This document shows positions 12,237-24,870 of a stretch of DNA of 64,000 nt, piece by piece; the first letter of the stretch is position 1; each line of letters opens with the position of its first letter. The stretch is from assembly GCA_905250115.1 (NCBI GenBank), contig CAJNOI010000273.1:3826-67825 (forward strand). Direction: 5' to 3'. The stretch is from Adineta steineri (lineage: Eukaryota; Rotifera; Eurotatoria; Adinetida; Adinetidae). The notes beneath the pieces were generated by a model. That model did no database searches. It was not told where the DNA came from and worked only from the letters and a program-made list of their open reading frames with translations. A program made the translations under genes and the position numbers.

Positions 12237-14026
12237 ATGTGGACTAATCAATTGAGATCAAGTCTTTTTTTAGTATGAAATTTTGTTTTTTTCTTATTTA
12301 AAAATTAAAAAAGATAATTATAGGTTTTCTTTTATTTGACTTACGTGAATGGTGGTGCTATTCAATTAACAAGTAGTAATATTGATTCTGTTCTTTGTAA
12401 GTTTAATAATATATATATAAAATATTTATTCAAAAATTTAATTTTGTATTTATTTAGCATCGCATGACGTAGTACTGGTTAATTTTTATGCAAATTGGTG
12501 TCGATTTAGTCAAATGCTTGATCCAATCTATAATGAATTAGCTGATAAAGTTGCGAAAGAATTTCCTGTATGAATATATTTTCTTTTCTTCTTTAAAATA
12601 TAAAAATTCCCTTTTTTTTTTAGCAACATGGTTTAATTGCTATTGGAAAAGTTGATAGTGATGCTGACAATGCTATTGCTGCTAAATATCATGTTAATAA
12701 ATATCCAACATTAAAATTAATTCGACATGGCCTTTTAACTAAACGAGAATATCGTGGTGCAAGGTTCGTAATTTTTTTTCCCAGAAAGAAATTTTTTTAT
12801 TTTATTATTTCTAGACAAGTTGATGCATTTATGGATTTTATTCGTAAACAAATTGTAACAGAAATAACAAAATTATCAACACCAAGTGATTTATTTACAT
12901 TAGATACGAAAAAACGTTATATTGTTGGACATTTTGATGATGAAAATTCGGATAATTATAAAATGTTTATGAAAATAGCTGGTCTTTTACGAGATGAATG
13001 TCATTTTGTTGCATCAGTTAATAAGTACGTTTCTTCTTTTTCTACAATGAATCATCTTTAAGACTAGTTATATTGTGCATTTAGGGATGATTTTAAAAAT
13101 GAACGTCCATTAACAGATGTTATTTATTATCGTCCACCACAAGGATTAAATGAAAAAGATATGTATTATATGGGTGGAATAAATGAACAAGAAGCATTAT
13201 TAACATGGTCACGTGAAAAATGTATTCCATTAGTTCGTGAAATAACATTTGCTAATGCGGAGGAATTAACTGATGAAGGTTTACCATTTCTTATTTTGTT
13301 TCATAAATCTGATGATCATGAATCAGTTGTTGCATTTGAACGTGAAGTTGCTAAACAACTTATGAATGAAAGAAGTAAAAAAGATGATTTCATTGATTTT
13401 ATATCTTAAATTTATTTATTTATCTTTAGCAAATATTAATTGTTTACATGCGGATGGTGCACAATTTCTTCATCCACTTCAACATTTAGGAAAATCAATG
13501 AATGATTTACCTTTAATCGCAATTGATAGTTTTAAACATATGTTTCTTTTTCCTGATATCAATGAAATGTCGTAAGATTCGATTAAGAGACGAAAAAACA
13601 AATGAATTTATTGAACTTTTTTTTTGTTTATAGAAAAGATGGAAAATTATTACAATTTGTTAAAGATCTTCATTCAGAAAAACTTCATCGTGATTTTCAT
13701 AATCCACCACCAGCAACTCAACCAACAACAACAACTACAGTATCACCAAATGCGGTAGGATGAGTTACATTTTTCTCTTATTATTCGTTTTTTCTTCTTC
13801 ATGTATAAAAAGATATTCTAATCTATTGTTTTTCCTCATTTAGGATGGTAGTGAATCAAAAAGTAAACATATTCCAAAGACATCTTCAACCGCTAATGTT
13901 GATCAACCAGCAAATAATGCCAAACAATTTTTAAATCCTGGTTCTCATTCATCAGCACCACCTGAATCAGTTTTTATTCATTTATCACCAAATCGTCAAC
14001 GTTATTCATTTCGTGATGAACTATAA
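12237..14026 (+). CDS. ERP44: ERp44, ER thioredoxin-family chaperone
   Basis: Nine exons: 12237-12272, 12324-12396, 12458-12567, 12624-12763, 12815-13024, 13085-13374, 13430-13571, 13634-13754 and 13844-14026. They close in frame at 434 aa, slightly longer than the vertebrate protein. The signal peptide is encoded by exon 1 and the start of exon 2 (SSLFLVFFYLTYVNG). The first thioredoxin domain has the ERp44-specific half active site WCRFS in FYANWCRFSQML. Two further thioredoxin-like domains follow, with LPLIAIDSFKHMFLF and QFVKDLHSEKLHRDFH. The C-terminus is an ER-retrieval signal, RDEL. ERp44 retains Ero1 and unassembled disulfide-linked cargo by pH-dependent cycling between the ERGIC and the ER. 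The segment before the tail is Thr/Pro/Ser-rich (TQPTTTTTV), longer than usual. Confidence 0.95.
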
Positions 14027-14269
14027 AACAAACATTTTATTTGATTGAATCTCGATTTCCATTCTTTTTATCGGTTCTTTTCTGTTAAATTCGCTAATCA
14101 AAACAATGTTTCTTCTTTACTTTTTTTTTCTTTTTTTTTCTTTCTTCTTTTCATATCTATTTATTCGACATACTAAAAAACTAAATCAAGCGGAATAGAC
14201 GAGAATTTCTGTGTGGTGTTTGAATCAATTTAAGTGATAATAGAATATTTTGTTATAGATATATATATA

Positions 14270-15468
14270 ATGATGCGTCGACATCGTCAAATAGCTTTAC
14301 TTGGATATCCCGGTGTTGGTAAATCATCCATTGCTCATCATTTTGTTTATCAAGAAATAAGTAATGAATATGATCCAAATATAAAAACAAGTAAAATAAA
14401 ATTTCAAATTAATAGAAAAAGAAAAAGAAATTATCCTTTTAGAACTTTCACATCAATGTACAATTGGAGATGAACACTATGATTTATTGATTGTTGATAA
14501 TGCTGGATTAGATCAATATACAATAAGTCATAGTGAATTTGATAATAGTGATGCTTATATTCTTGTCTATGCTATTGATGATCGACCGAGGTAAATTGAT
14601 TGATTGATTTTTTTTTATTGAAAATTTTTATTTTGTTATATTTAGTTTTGAAATGGTATCGAAAATTAGAGATAAAATCATTTCAACGAGTGCTATCGTT
14701 CGGTAAGAAATATTTCAATAGAAAAATAAGTTTAACTTTATTTTTGTTCTTTATTAGAATACCAATGGTGCTTGTGGGAAATAAAATTGATCGAAAAGAT
14801 GAACGGTATGAATTGAAATTTAAAGATAATCGATATAGATAAAAATCACACGAGTCATTGTATTTATTCTCTTTCTCGTAGAGAAGAGTCTAGTAAACAT
14901 AAGTTGTCTGATTGCTTGATTGTGTGTCCGCAGGGTCAAAAAAACATCGAAGACCGGTTTTTTCACGGTTTTCAATTGTTTTTATAAATAACATATGCGA
15001 AGCCGACATTATCTAAAGCAAATATTTTCTGTTAATTCACTCGTCATAGAAGTAATGAAGAGCATTTGTTCAAAGCTATTTATCTAACACTCTAAAGAAC
15101 TTTACCGATTAAGAATATTTTAATATTTAGACGTGTTTCAACGGAAGAAGGTCGATCATTAGCTCGTGCATGGAATGTTCATTTCATTGAAGCATCCGCT
15201 AAAGATTTCGAAGTAAAATTTGATTATCTTTTTGTTTTTCGTATAAATAAATTCTTTAATTTAATAGAGTGTAAGAAAAATGTTTGAAAAAAGTATTCAA
15301 TCAATGAATAATATTGATCCAATAGACAATAATCAGGAAGAAAATTCAACAAAAACACATACAAATGAAGTAAATTCTTCAGCGTCACGGAATGGTTTCA
15401 ATAGAAAATCAAATGGAAGTATACCATCGAAAGAACAATCAACAAATACAAAATGTACTCTTTCTTAA
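14270..15468 (+). CDS. RHEB: RHEB-like small GTPase with altered switch residues
   Basis: Six exons: 14270-14390, 14443-14590, 14646-14702, 14758-14805, 15131-15212 and 15268-15468; 218 aa. G1 is GYPGVGKSS (residues 12-20), G4 is NKID and G5 is EASAK. The flanking blocks SFEMVSKIRDKI, IPMVLVGNK and EEGRSLARAWNVHF closely follow RHEB. The protein ends in CTLS, a farnesylation-type CAAX box, after a long Ser/Asn/Thr-rich tail of about 50 aa. Three normally conserved positions differ: the switch I threonine is Asn (YDPNIKT), the catalytic switch II glutamine is Leu (DNAGLDQY), and the residue matching Ras Gly12 is Pro. These suggest weak or no intrinsic GTP hydrolysis. Intron 1 (52 nt) was placed to end at CCTTTTAG; an alternative acceptor would leave only 25 nt. 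Intron 4 is unusually long (325 nt). Confidence 0.82.
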
Positions 15469-16862
15469 ACTTTACCGTTTTTTTTTCTTCTTCTTCTTCT
15501 TTTTATGTAAATACATTCTTGTCTCTGTACATTGTTTTCTATATATTCACGAGAGTTTTTGTTTGTTACCTTATTGAAAATCATTTTTGCAAAGAAAGAA
15601 AAGTTTATAATATCAGCCTTTGGAATTCATTTAAATAGAAATGATAATTAAAGATTATTTGAGAAAACATTTTCAATAGAAATTGATTATTTAATATTTG
15701 GTTTTTACATGATCATTTATTTTAATAATGAATAAAATTTATTACTTGATTAAAAATATTTATATTAACAGACAGATCTGAACGATTCAATGCATTTCAA
15801 CAAGCAGAGATTGATTCTGACTTGAACGAAAAGTTATTTGATAGTTTGATCAGGAACTTAACATTGATAATTCAACTTCGGAAAAACTTACTCAATTACA
15901 TTTAGATTGCAGTTAAGATAAAATAAAAATAAATTACTTCTTAAACTAATTGAAGATCACGTAGATCTAAATAATGAGAAATTTTCTAATATTTACGATT
16001 CATATAATATATTTTACATAATTATAAAATAAACTGATGACAAATGAATATTCATCATTAGGAGATTATTTCTCGCTGTTTTTCTTATGAAATAAACTCT
16101 CATCTCACTAATTATAAATGAGCCTACTGAACTATTGTTTTCTTTAAGACAAATATTTTGCTGTTTCCTGAAAAAGCAAAAAATAGATTCCTTCTCTAGG
16201 AACTACTATTACTAATAGTAATTGAACTAATATCATATTTAATAATTTTATCTAAATTATTTTTTACTTTGTGTAAGAATAACGTTTTTCAAAAAATAAC
16301 AGTCACATGAAAAATAAAGCCATAACGGTGTTGAAAAGAACATTTGAATAATAATTGAATCTTTTATTTACCTCCGAAGAGTTATTTATGATGAAAAGGT
16401 TTTTATAGAAAAATGATTAAGTAAACTAAAATCTGTTCAGATAATTTTTTCTTTTACCTTCGTCAATCAAACAACTTCATATAACTGATGATGTTTTAAA
16501 TTTCGATTGAAGAAATGTTATGATTTTAGTTGTGATGAAATAACAAAAGAGAACGGTCGTTAATAAAAACAAAAATACATCATGAAATAAAATGTTGATG
16601 AAACGAAAATCATAGATATTGAAGAGTCTTTCTGCGGCAAACGCTTACAAAAAAAACATTTCAAGACATTTAAATGAACAAACAATTCAAAGTAAAAGAA
16701 ATCTATTTCTAGTTATAAAAATACAAACAAGTGATGAGAGAAACAGTTTTAGGTTCTTTCAACTAAAAGAGAAATTTAGGAAGTGGTAGAAAAAAAGAAT
16801 AAAGAAAAATCACCCATTGCCGTGCCATACTTTATTTTTTCATTCATCACACAAAAAAAACA
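15469..16862. other. Intergenic, left part of the copy B duplication
   Basis: No gene is supported. At 15776-15915 an acceptor-like AACAG is followed by a short coding-like stretch (ERFNAFQQAEIDSDLNEKLF) that then loses frame; this may be an exon remnant but was not identified. From about 16370 the sequence aligns with the 5' flank of kelch copy A. Confidence 0.45.
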
Positions 16863-19845
16863 ATGCGATCAATCGTTGCCTTGTTTTTCATTATATCTCT
16901 TTCATCTATAAAAGGTTTGTTAGATTATCTTTTTTCATTTGACTCTATATCATAATATAAATAAATTCTATAGGACAAACTACACAACTACCGATTTATT
17001 ATTGTAGTGAAAATAATGCTTCTATTCAGTTTACATTATCTTCATCATCTCATTCAGCTTGGAATCCAACATCAAGTTGTTCTTTACAGCAATGTGATAC
17101 AAGCTTGAATAGTAATAATAGTTGTCGTTCATCATCAACACCTTGTTTTGATTATCGAACAATAAATAATATTAGTTATTGTGCACCTGGTATTTTATGT
17201 TCAATATTAGAAAGATGTAATAATACTACACAAACATGTTCATCGAATAGTTTAGTATGCGTTATTAATTCGTGTTGTTCACCACAACCAGTATGTTTAC
17301 CATTCTTAGCAACCCAGATGTGTGAAAGAGGTACGAATACATAGTATTTAAGTTGGAGACTTCATCACATTCAACTAGAATAACTCATTTCAGTCATAGT
17401 TATACATAAAGTGTTATTCATTTGTATAAAAGTACTCTCGTATGATACTTTTCTTGCCGTAAAGAATAACATAATAGATAGAATAATATAGATGTGTGAT
17501 ATCCATTGTTAATTAACAAGAGAAACAAAAGAGAGATAAAGAACTGAAGTATGTTGACGTTTTTAGTTTAGTTATTAAATGATATATTAATACAGTTCCA
17601 TATATCATTTAGTTGGCGCAATAAGGAATTATCGTCTTATGATAATTGAATGTTATTTATTTTTTGTGTTTGAGCTGAAATATTTTGTCTGTAGAATATA
17701 CTTTTGTGTTTACATTTGTTGCATTAAATAACAAAATAATATGAATGAATAGATTGAAGAATACGAATCGTTATGGAGGATCATCTCAACCCAAATTTAT
17801 ATTTTGCTTGGCTTCTTATTTTTATTTATTCCTCTTTTTTCTGTTGCTGTTATTGTTCTAATAATATAATTTGTATAATTTTGTTAGATGTAGTGTAAGA
17901 GACGTTGTTGAGCATCATTACTAAAGCTTATTGTAAAATAGATGAATCATCTTAGATGAAATTTAGGAACAAATTATATGTAAAGATGAATCAGTACTGA
18001 TAGAGAATCTAAGATTATCAGTCTGTGATCAATAATTATCTCATCTATCTTGTCCTGATTGATGAGAATGATCGAGTGAACTATACAATTAGACATTAAA
18101 TACTATCTCTATCTTTAGATTAATCTTTCATATTATATCTGAATTATTTGTAAAGGTTTGTTTTTTCTATGCTAGTGTTCATTGCATAAAAAATGTGAAT
18201 AGTGAATTGACGAAAAATTGTTATTATGGTAATAAATTTAAGCAGAACATTTGACAAAATATGAAATATCACTGAAAATAGAGTCGAAAGAAACTAACTA
18301 GGTAAATTTGTGTAAATCAATAGAAAACCATCAATGATTTGATAATGAATTATCAGAGACTTCGAGACTAATCACTCATTTTCTCATTAGTTCATGTTTT
18401 ATATCAGTTCCAGCGATGAATGCTATATAGTTCTTTGCATACTTATGTATAGATCATAGTAAAAAAAAATGTTGTGAATAATTCATTATTTTGATTGTGA
18501 CATCCAGAGAACTATGGTAGAGTTGCTGAGAAGTTCATACTTTTCATTCTATTGAATATCTCTCGAACATAGCTTGTAAAATTGGTAGGAAACCGAAAAA
18601 CACATGAGTCAGTATTATTACCAGAGTGATCGATTTAAGACAAAACATGTTTTATATATTTGATTGAGATAACAGACGAAACAGAGAATATAGAAAAGTG
18701 AAGATGTGGTAATGATATGTAAAGAGATTTTGTGCAATACATTTGACTACAACCCATATAAAAAAAGTTGTGAAAATCGTGATTTTTATGAGAAATTCGA
18801 TGAGAAATCGATTTAAATGGCACGCTTTTCATAGCTTGGTAATCGATTAAATTGAAAAAATTAATTAAAATCGATTACATTATTGTATAGAATGGATTAA
18901 AATCGATTAAGTTGTAAATAATCGATTAAAATCCAATGATATTTAATTTTTCGTAAAAAAATAATTGATTTCAATCGATTTTATACAACAATTTGATCGA
19001 CTTTAACTGATTATTTGAACTTAATCGATTACCAAGCTATGAAAATCGTGCATTTAAATCGATTTTTCATCAGATTTCTCATAAAAATCATGATTTTCAC
19101 AACTTTTTTTACATGGGTACTCTCAGTCTACTTAAGTTTGAAGTAATATGAAACAGACATATGAAAGACTGTCGTTTTTAGAATAATAAAAATACTGTGC
19201 AGAAGAATAATGAATATTGATTGTCTGATTATCTATAATGTTGTATAGTCTAAATATATAAAAATGTAACTTCTAGGATGGGTTTCTACTGGCAATATGA
19301 CTAGTGCACGATATTGGCACACAGCATCATTATTATCAAATGGAAAAGTATTAGTTACTGGTGGAAGTGCTAATGGAATTTTTTTAAACAGTGCTGATCT
19401 ATATGATTCATCAACAGGTACTTGGACACCTACGAGTAACATGACTGATGAGCGAATCTATCACACAGCATCTTTATTATCAAATGGAAAAGTATTAGTT
19501 ACTGGTGGAATCGCTGCTACTAGTCCTTTAAATAGTCCTGAGCTGTATGATCCATCAACCGGTACTTGGACAACTACTGGTAACATGACTAATGCACGAC
19601 GTTCTCACACAGCATCTTTATTATCAAATGGAAAAGTATTAGTTACTGGTGGAATTGATAATAATGCTAATGTTTTAAATAGTGCTGAATTGTATGATCC
19701 GTCAATAGGTATTTGGACAACTACTGGTAGCATGACTAATGCACGAGAGTATCACACAGCATCTGTATTATCAAATGGACTAGTCTTAGTTACTGGTGGA
19801 TACAATGGTAATACTGGTATTTTAATCAGTGCAGAATTATATTAA
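16863..19845 (+). CDS. Kelch copy B: secreted Cys-rich plus 4-kelch protein
   Basis: Three exons: 16863-16914, 16974-17330 and 19277-19845; 325 aa, with the same phases and the same exon 1 and exon 2 lengths (52 and 357 nt) as copy A. The signal peptide is MRSIVALFFIISLSSIKG. The Cys-rich exon keeps all the cysteine blocks (SSCSLQQC, CFDYRTINN, SCCSPQPVCLPF). Only four kelch repeats are present against seven in copies A and C; the protein ends in ISAELY. Intron 2 is 1946 nt, and removing the inserted MITE brings it to the copy A length. Conservation of the reading frame, cysteines and splice sites between diverged duplicates supports both being functional secreted proteins. Ligand and role are unknown. 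Confidence 0.75.
18752..19118. mobile_element. Hairpin MITE inside the kelch copy B intron
   Basis: About 367 bp bounded by ACCCAT ... ATGGGT. The terminal inverted repeats are near-perfect: the left end reads AAAAAAAGTTGTGAAAATC and the right end is its complement. They extend through TTTTATGAGAAAT and then imperfectly inward (CATAGCTTGGTAATCGATTA faces its complement), so almost the whole element can fold as one hairpin. The inside is made of ATCGATT-type motifs and has no coding capacity. Copies A and C lack it at the same place in the homologous intron, so it is a recent insertion. The target duplication is short and ambiguous (TAC on both sides). Confidence 0.85.
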
Positions 19846-21350
19846 TAATTTCAAACAAATTAACTTTCACTTATCTTACTCTTTTTCTTGCAAGTAGTTC
19901 AAATTCCAAACAATACTTCAGTTAGAAGAATTCTTATTTTGTGACGTCCGCTAACTGTTTGCTTCCATATTTGTACTGAATTATCACATGCTTTAATGTT
20001 CGATCTCAAATAAATAAAATATCTTTGTTTTTTATTCTTCTAGATTAAATTATTAGGATTAACAAAAGTTACAACTGATGCGATAACTTTAATTATCCTT
20101 TCAGATGCTCTCTTCGTTTTGCAATATGATTACTCATAATATTTAACTAATTTGATAGAATTCATCGAATTTAGAATGTATGATCATTGGCACATTTCGC
20201 TTACAAAAAGCCTTCGAGGTAAGTTCATGAATCACATAGATGAATATATCTGTAAATAACAACAGCAGATAATCTCAAAGACAATCGATAATCATATTAG
20301 ATGTACGAACTAATGAGAATGAGAATATGAATATTGATAAGTTAAACAAGATACAAGCATCTAACTTCCTTTATTTTATGATAGTATGTATTTTAACGAA
20401 AGAGAATAGACAATAATATGACATTTCTTCATTAATTTCTCTGTGATCAGTAGTTATTTTCTTGTAAATCCTAAATTAATTGATTCAAGCCACTCCAGAA
20501 AAATCAAATTGAATAATGTAGAACATCTATCGAGAAGTTTGCTTGAAATATCAAGACAAAACTATACACGGAGCTACTTTTTCTTGGTCATATTAATTTA
20601 TTCTACAAAGTATGAAATTGTTCAACTTTCACTTAAGATCATAATCTAGATCTTTCAGTTATGATATCTTATATGGATTCATATGCTATTGTGTGTAAAT
20701 AGTTCATCTCATTTCATTATCAAGTAGTTTAGATAAAGAAATAATCATTTTGCAGTAGATTTAATAAAATATTTCTTTTATTTGTAATATAAATGAGTGT
20801 TGTTATATTCTACTTTATTATCATAGTTAATATGTATAAATACATTTGTGAACTGCAGTATCCTTCTAACAGATCTTATATGATTTATAGTTTTATTGTT
20901 AATATGCAAGCTTTCACAATTAAATACATGCGATTCTTAGTCTGTTTCATTCAATAGCTGTCGATGTGTACGATAGAAATCTCTTATGAATTGTATCGAA
21001 CGACATTTAGATCTGGACGGAAAATTTTCTAAACTCATCTAGATATAGTCACTAAACGCCTGAGTCTTTTTAACGTTGAAATAATACTTCCAATGTGCTA
21101 AATTAGATTAATATGAACACCTGTGAAATCAATAAACAATGACTAAGATAGTAATATTTTGTTTGTTAAGAATATTTGATTAATAAAAAAATCATAATTC
21201 ATTGAAAGAGAAAAAAAGGAGCCTATCACTTTATTCATCATTTTCTATACATGCATAAACCAAAAAAAAGAAATTAAATTCCATTAATAACCACAAAAAA
21301 CAAAACATTAAACTTCATATATAACAACTATTTGAGATATATATATATAT
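19846..21350. other. 3' flank of kelch copy B and intergenic DNA
   Basis: The first 830 bp or so are homologous to the copy A and copy C 3' flanks. The rest is AT-rich with no supported gene; the short reading frames lack recognisable motifs. Confidence 0.55.
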
Positions 21351-22606
21351 TTAAACATGTACACTTGTGTATTGACCTTTATAATTAAGTATCAATACTG
21401 ATCGTGGTCCAATATCACCTACTGGACAATCAACACCTACAAAATATATACATACATGCAACTTATATTTTCATTCTAGTATTAACTTACATGTAATCTT
21501 ATCAATTGTTAAAGACCAGGTTTTCTTTCGATACGACATCACGAACTAAATTGTCATTTAGAAAAATATTTTATTCATCATCAAATTATCCTAGCTTACT
21601 TCATGTCCTTCTCGATAATTAAATCTACCATCATATACACGTAAAAATTCTATTCCTAAATCATGCATTTTTACTGCGTCTCTTCCTTTAATAACATCAA
21701 CGATTTTTTCAAATGTTTTTTTCCTATAGAAAAAAAATAAAATAAAAATTTTACTATTTTTTTTCATTCTATTCTTACTTTCGTTGAACATGTAAAAGAA
21801 TTGATTCGATAACACGACGTCGACGAACAGGCGCTGTTGGTGGTGGAACAAATCTATAAAATATTCAATAACTATTATATAAAAGAGAACACAAGTATAC
21901 ATGTAGAACTTACGAAGCATATCGAACACTACTTTGTGTACTACATGCACTATTTTGTCGACTTCGACGTGGTGCAACTGGTGGTGGAGCTAAACCACTA
22001 AATTTAGAACGTGAACCACTTATAAATGAATGTAAACCATAATCCACGACATCTTCTGGAATAGTTAATGATGATAATTCAATATGTTCTTCTTTTGAAA
22101 TTGATGGTAATTTATTTTGATATAAATGTTGTTCTAAATCTAAAAATAAAAGAACTATTTTATTTTATTTCTTTCTTTAAATTCTATCAAACCAAAAAAT
22201 TGTTGATCTAAACGTTTAATTATAAGTTCAATTTGTTCATTAAGTTTTAAAGTTTGAATATCATTAAATAGAATATTTGATAATTCTTCAGGAAATATTT
22301 TCCAGCATCCAATTGCAATATCATATTCAAGTTTAACTCGATGTGTATCATAATGATAAATACAATTATAACCAATAACATGTTCTTGTTCATCATCTCG
22401 ATTTTCTACGATAATTGCCATAGAAAAATGTGTATTATTTTTATCATATTTTCGTAAACAATCATAATCAACATCTGGATTAACTAAAAATTAGAATTTT
22501 TTATTGAAAATATTCAAAAAATTGACATACATTGTTCAAAAGTTTCTTCAAACATATTTACAAGAGGATAGATTTCGTTTTGTTGCTTGATTGTTAATGC
22601 TTCCAT
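21351..22606 (-). CDS. Unrecognised conserved-looking 310-aa protein
   Basis: Seven exons: 22606-22531, 22483-22193, 22139-21914, 21853-21779, 21723-21600, 21545-21491 and 21436-21351. They close in frame at 310 aa, with introns of 47-65 nt and standard GT/AG ends. The N-terminal 120 aa look globular (NRDDEQEHVIGYNCIYHYD, IAIGCWKIFPEELSNILF). The middle is Pro/Arg/Ser-rich with two similar motifs, APPPVAPRRSR and VPPPTAPVRRRR, which could bind SH3 or WW domains. The C-terminal 110 aa is again compact (TFEKIVDVIKGRDAVKMHD, GIEFLRVYDGRFNYREGHE, DCPVGDIGPRSVLILNYKG). There is no signal peptide or membrane segment. I do not recognise the family; the regular splicing and composition mark it as a real gene. 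Confidence 0.7.
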
Positions 22607-24870
22607 CGTTAGATTGAAAAACGGAGAAAGAGAAAGAATGTCAAAATGAATAAACTATCGTATGTACGTACATGCCGGTCGTCGACCTTCTTTCTCATAC
22701 AGCAATGAATTTTTATCTTTTTCTCTTCCTCTCTCTCTCTCTTTCGTTTACACTTTAAAATACGAAGAAATGGAATGCATGGTTGTCAACAATGAAAGTA
22801 TACATACGATAAATAATGATCATGGAAGAAAAAAAATACAGTTCCTTGCCGTTTGTTAAATATTCGTTATCTAAAGTAACAATACTGAAATATGAAATAT
22901 TTGATTGAAAATCGCATTTATTTGCTGAGTAAGAGCAAGTTTATTATTATCAGTAATTCGAATGTATCTATTTATTGAAAGTTGACAATTATGTATGATG
23001 TCGAAAATGAACTTTGTCTCTTTTATATCGAAGAGGATATTTTTCGAAGGGCGAAACCATATAATTGATATTTAGTGCCATTCGAATTAACTTCGTATTC
23101 ATGTGTGAATTCTATAGTTCATCTGTCTTCCTAGATAAACAATACTCGGAGTAATGTTTTCTATTATAGCTAAAAGGCGATCATCTGTTCGATATGAAAA
23201 ATGGAAGGTGCTATGCTAAATCTAAACTTAGATCAATTAGTCAATATATTGTTTTTAAAAATCTAATAGCCACATTATTCTACATAAACAAATGAATAGG
23301 GAAAGCAATTTCTCATAATTACATAGAAAAACATTCAATTACTTAAAGGAATTGTTCGTTTGAATGAAGTCTCTCTTCTTTTATTCAAAAAAATATAATC
23401 GAGAGCAATTGAATAAAACTCTAAAATGACAAATAGAATTACCCATGTAAAGAAAATCTGATTTAATCTCCGATTTATTTTCGAAAAACCGTTTAATCCC
23501 GATTTTACGCCGATTATTTCCGAGATCAACAAAATTGTTACGATTATCATGACAAGCTTCTCTACACATACGAGAGTTTTATATTTAACATATTCAAATG
23601 AATTTTGATTGTGAGTATACAAAATTGATTCAATTCTTTTTATTGTATACAAACTGGTGCTGTTCTATATTATATTATTCAGGCATATTCTTATGTAAAA
23701 TTGTTGCGTATACACAATTAATTAAATCTATAAAAACTTGTTTTTTGTTTGTTTAAATGTAATACGTTCACTCGTAGAACCTTTTTTATTGAGGAAAATC
23801 AATATTTTGTTTTCGTCAAAATGCATATACTATTGTTGTTTGCTTTTCTTCACCATACGTGGAAAGAAAGACTCAATAATTAAAATTATTTTCTTTTCAA
23901 CGGGTAAGTTTCACTTGAAATAAAGAAAAGGAAATTAAAAAAAATAAAAATGTTCCATACCAACTACTAGGACAAAAAAAAATTTTTTTTTCTCTTCCGA
24001 CAATTGACGTTATTATCAATATTAGATGTAACAATAACACGTTGGTAACCAGAAGACTGAAAAGGAAAATGAGTAAAATAACAAATAAATTAAACTTATG
24101 TAATTTACGTACAAAATAAGTAAGTCTTTTTTTAGTTACTTCAAAACGAAGATTTACAATAAATATATTTCATCATAAATAGATCGAGAAGTTAAACAAA
24201 ATATAATTTCATATTTAATCGCCAAGGCATATATGCGTCTTTATATTAAATTAATCCAGATCTGCGTGGGTTAGACGAACTTTCTTAAATGTCATCATAT
24301 TATTTAATTATTTACATAGTACTTCAATAGTTGAACAGATATATTTTCTGATATGGTTAATTAGACTTGAATGAATATTATTCGATATATAAACAAATAT
24401 AAAAGAATAGAATACGAGCATACATTAGAACATATTTTCTCTATTGACATTAGTTTCTTTTATTTTTTGCATCACTAAGGTTACATATCATGTTGACGGA
24501 AATTTGAGTTTGATACGGAACAAAAAAGAATAGTCATACTCCTAATATAAGCCAAGCGAATTAAATATTCTAGTATAGGAAACACGATGAATCATAGAAA
24601 CTATGAAGTATGACAGGTCATGCAAATTTTTAATTATTTCAATAGTTTTTCTTGAATATACCATTGATATATTAGAAAAAATATTGAATAGCTAGTATGA
24701 GGTATGACCTGTATTAATTATTTAAATCCTTTTCGCTGCTTTAAAAGTATTATTTTAAGTAAAAAATTACGCCGAAGGCACATTGGAAAAAATACAGATA
24801 GATAATTTTTAATTCGGCGAAGGTTACGTTAACATGTCATGATTTTCTAATATTTTTTATTTTCTAGAGT
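22607..24870. other. Divergent intergenic region, no gene seen
   Basis: 2.3 kb between the unrecognised gene (-) and the Hv1 gene (+). A minus-strand reading frame at 23335-23652 encodes hydrophobic stretches but has no recognised family and no splice context. Nothing else is supported. Promoters for both neighbours should lie here, and a non-coding 5' exon of Hv1 may too. Confidence 0.45.

Noticed and set aside
14391-14415. A 25-nt micro-intron in the RHEB-like gene
   Set aside because: It would also keep frame, but a 52-nt intron ending at CCTTTTAG matches the genome's usual length.
23335-23652. Minus-strand 105-codon frame with two hydrophobic segments
   Set aside because: A second long frame overlaps it and there is no known family or conserved-looking motif; kept only as a remark in the intergenic entry.
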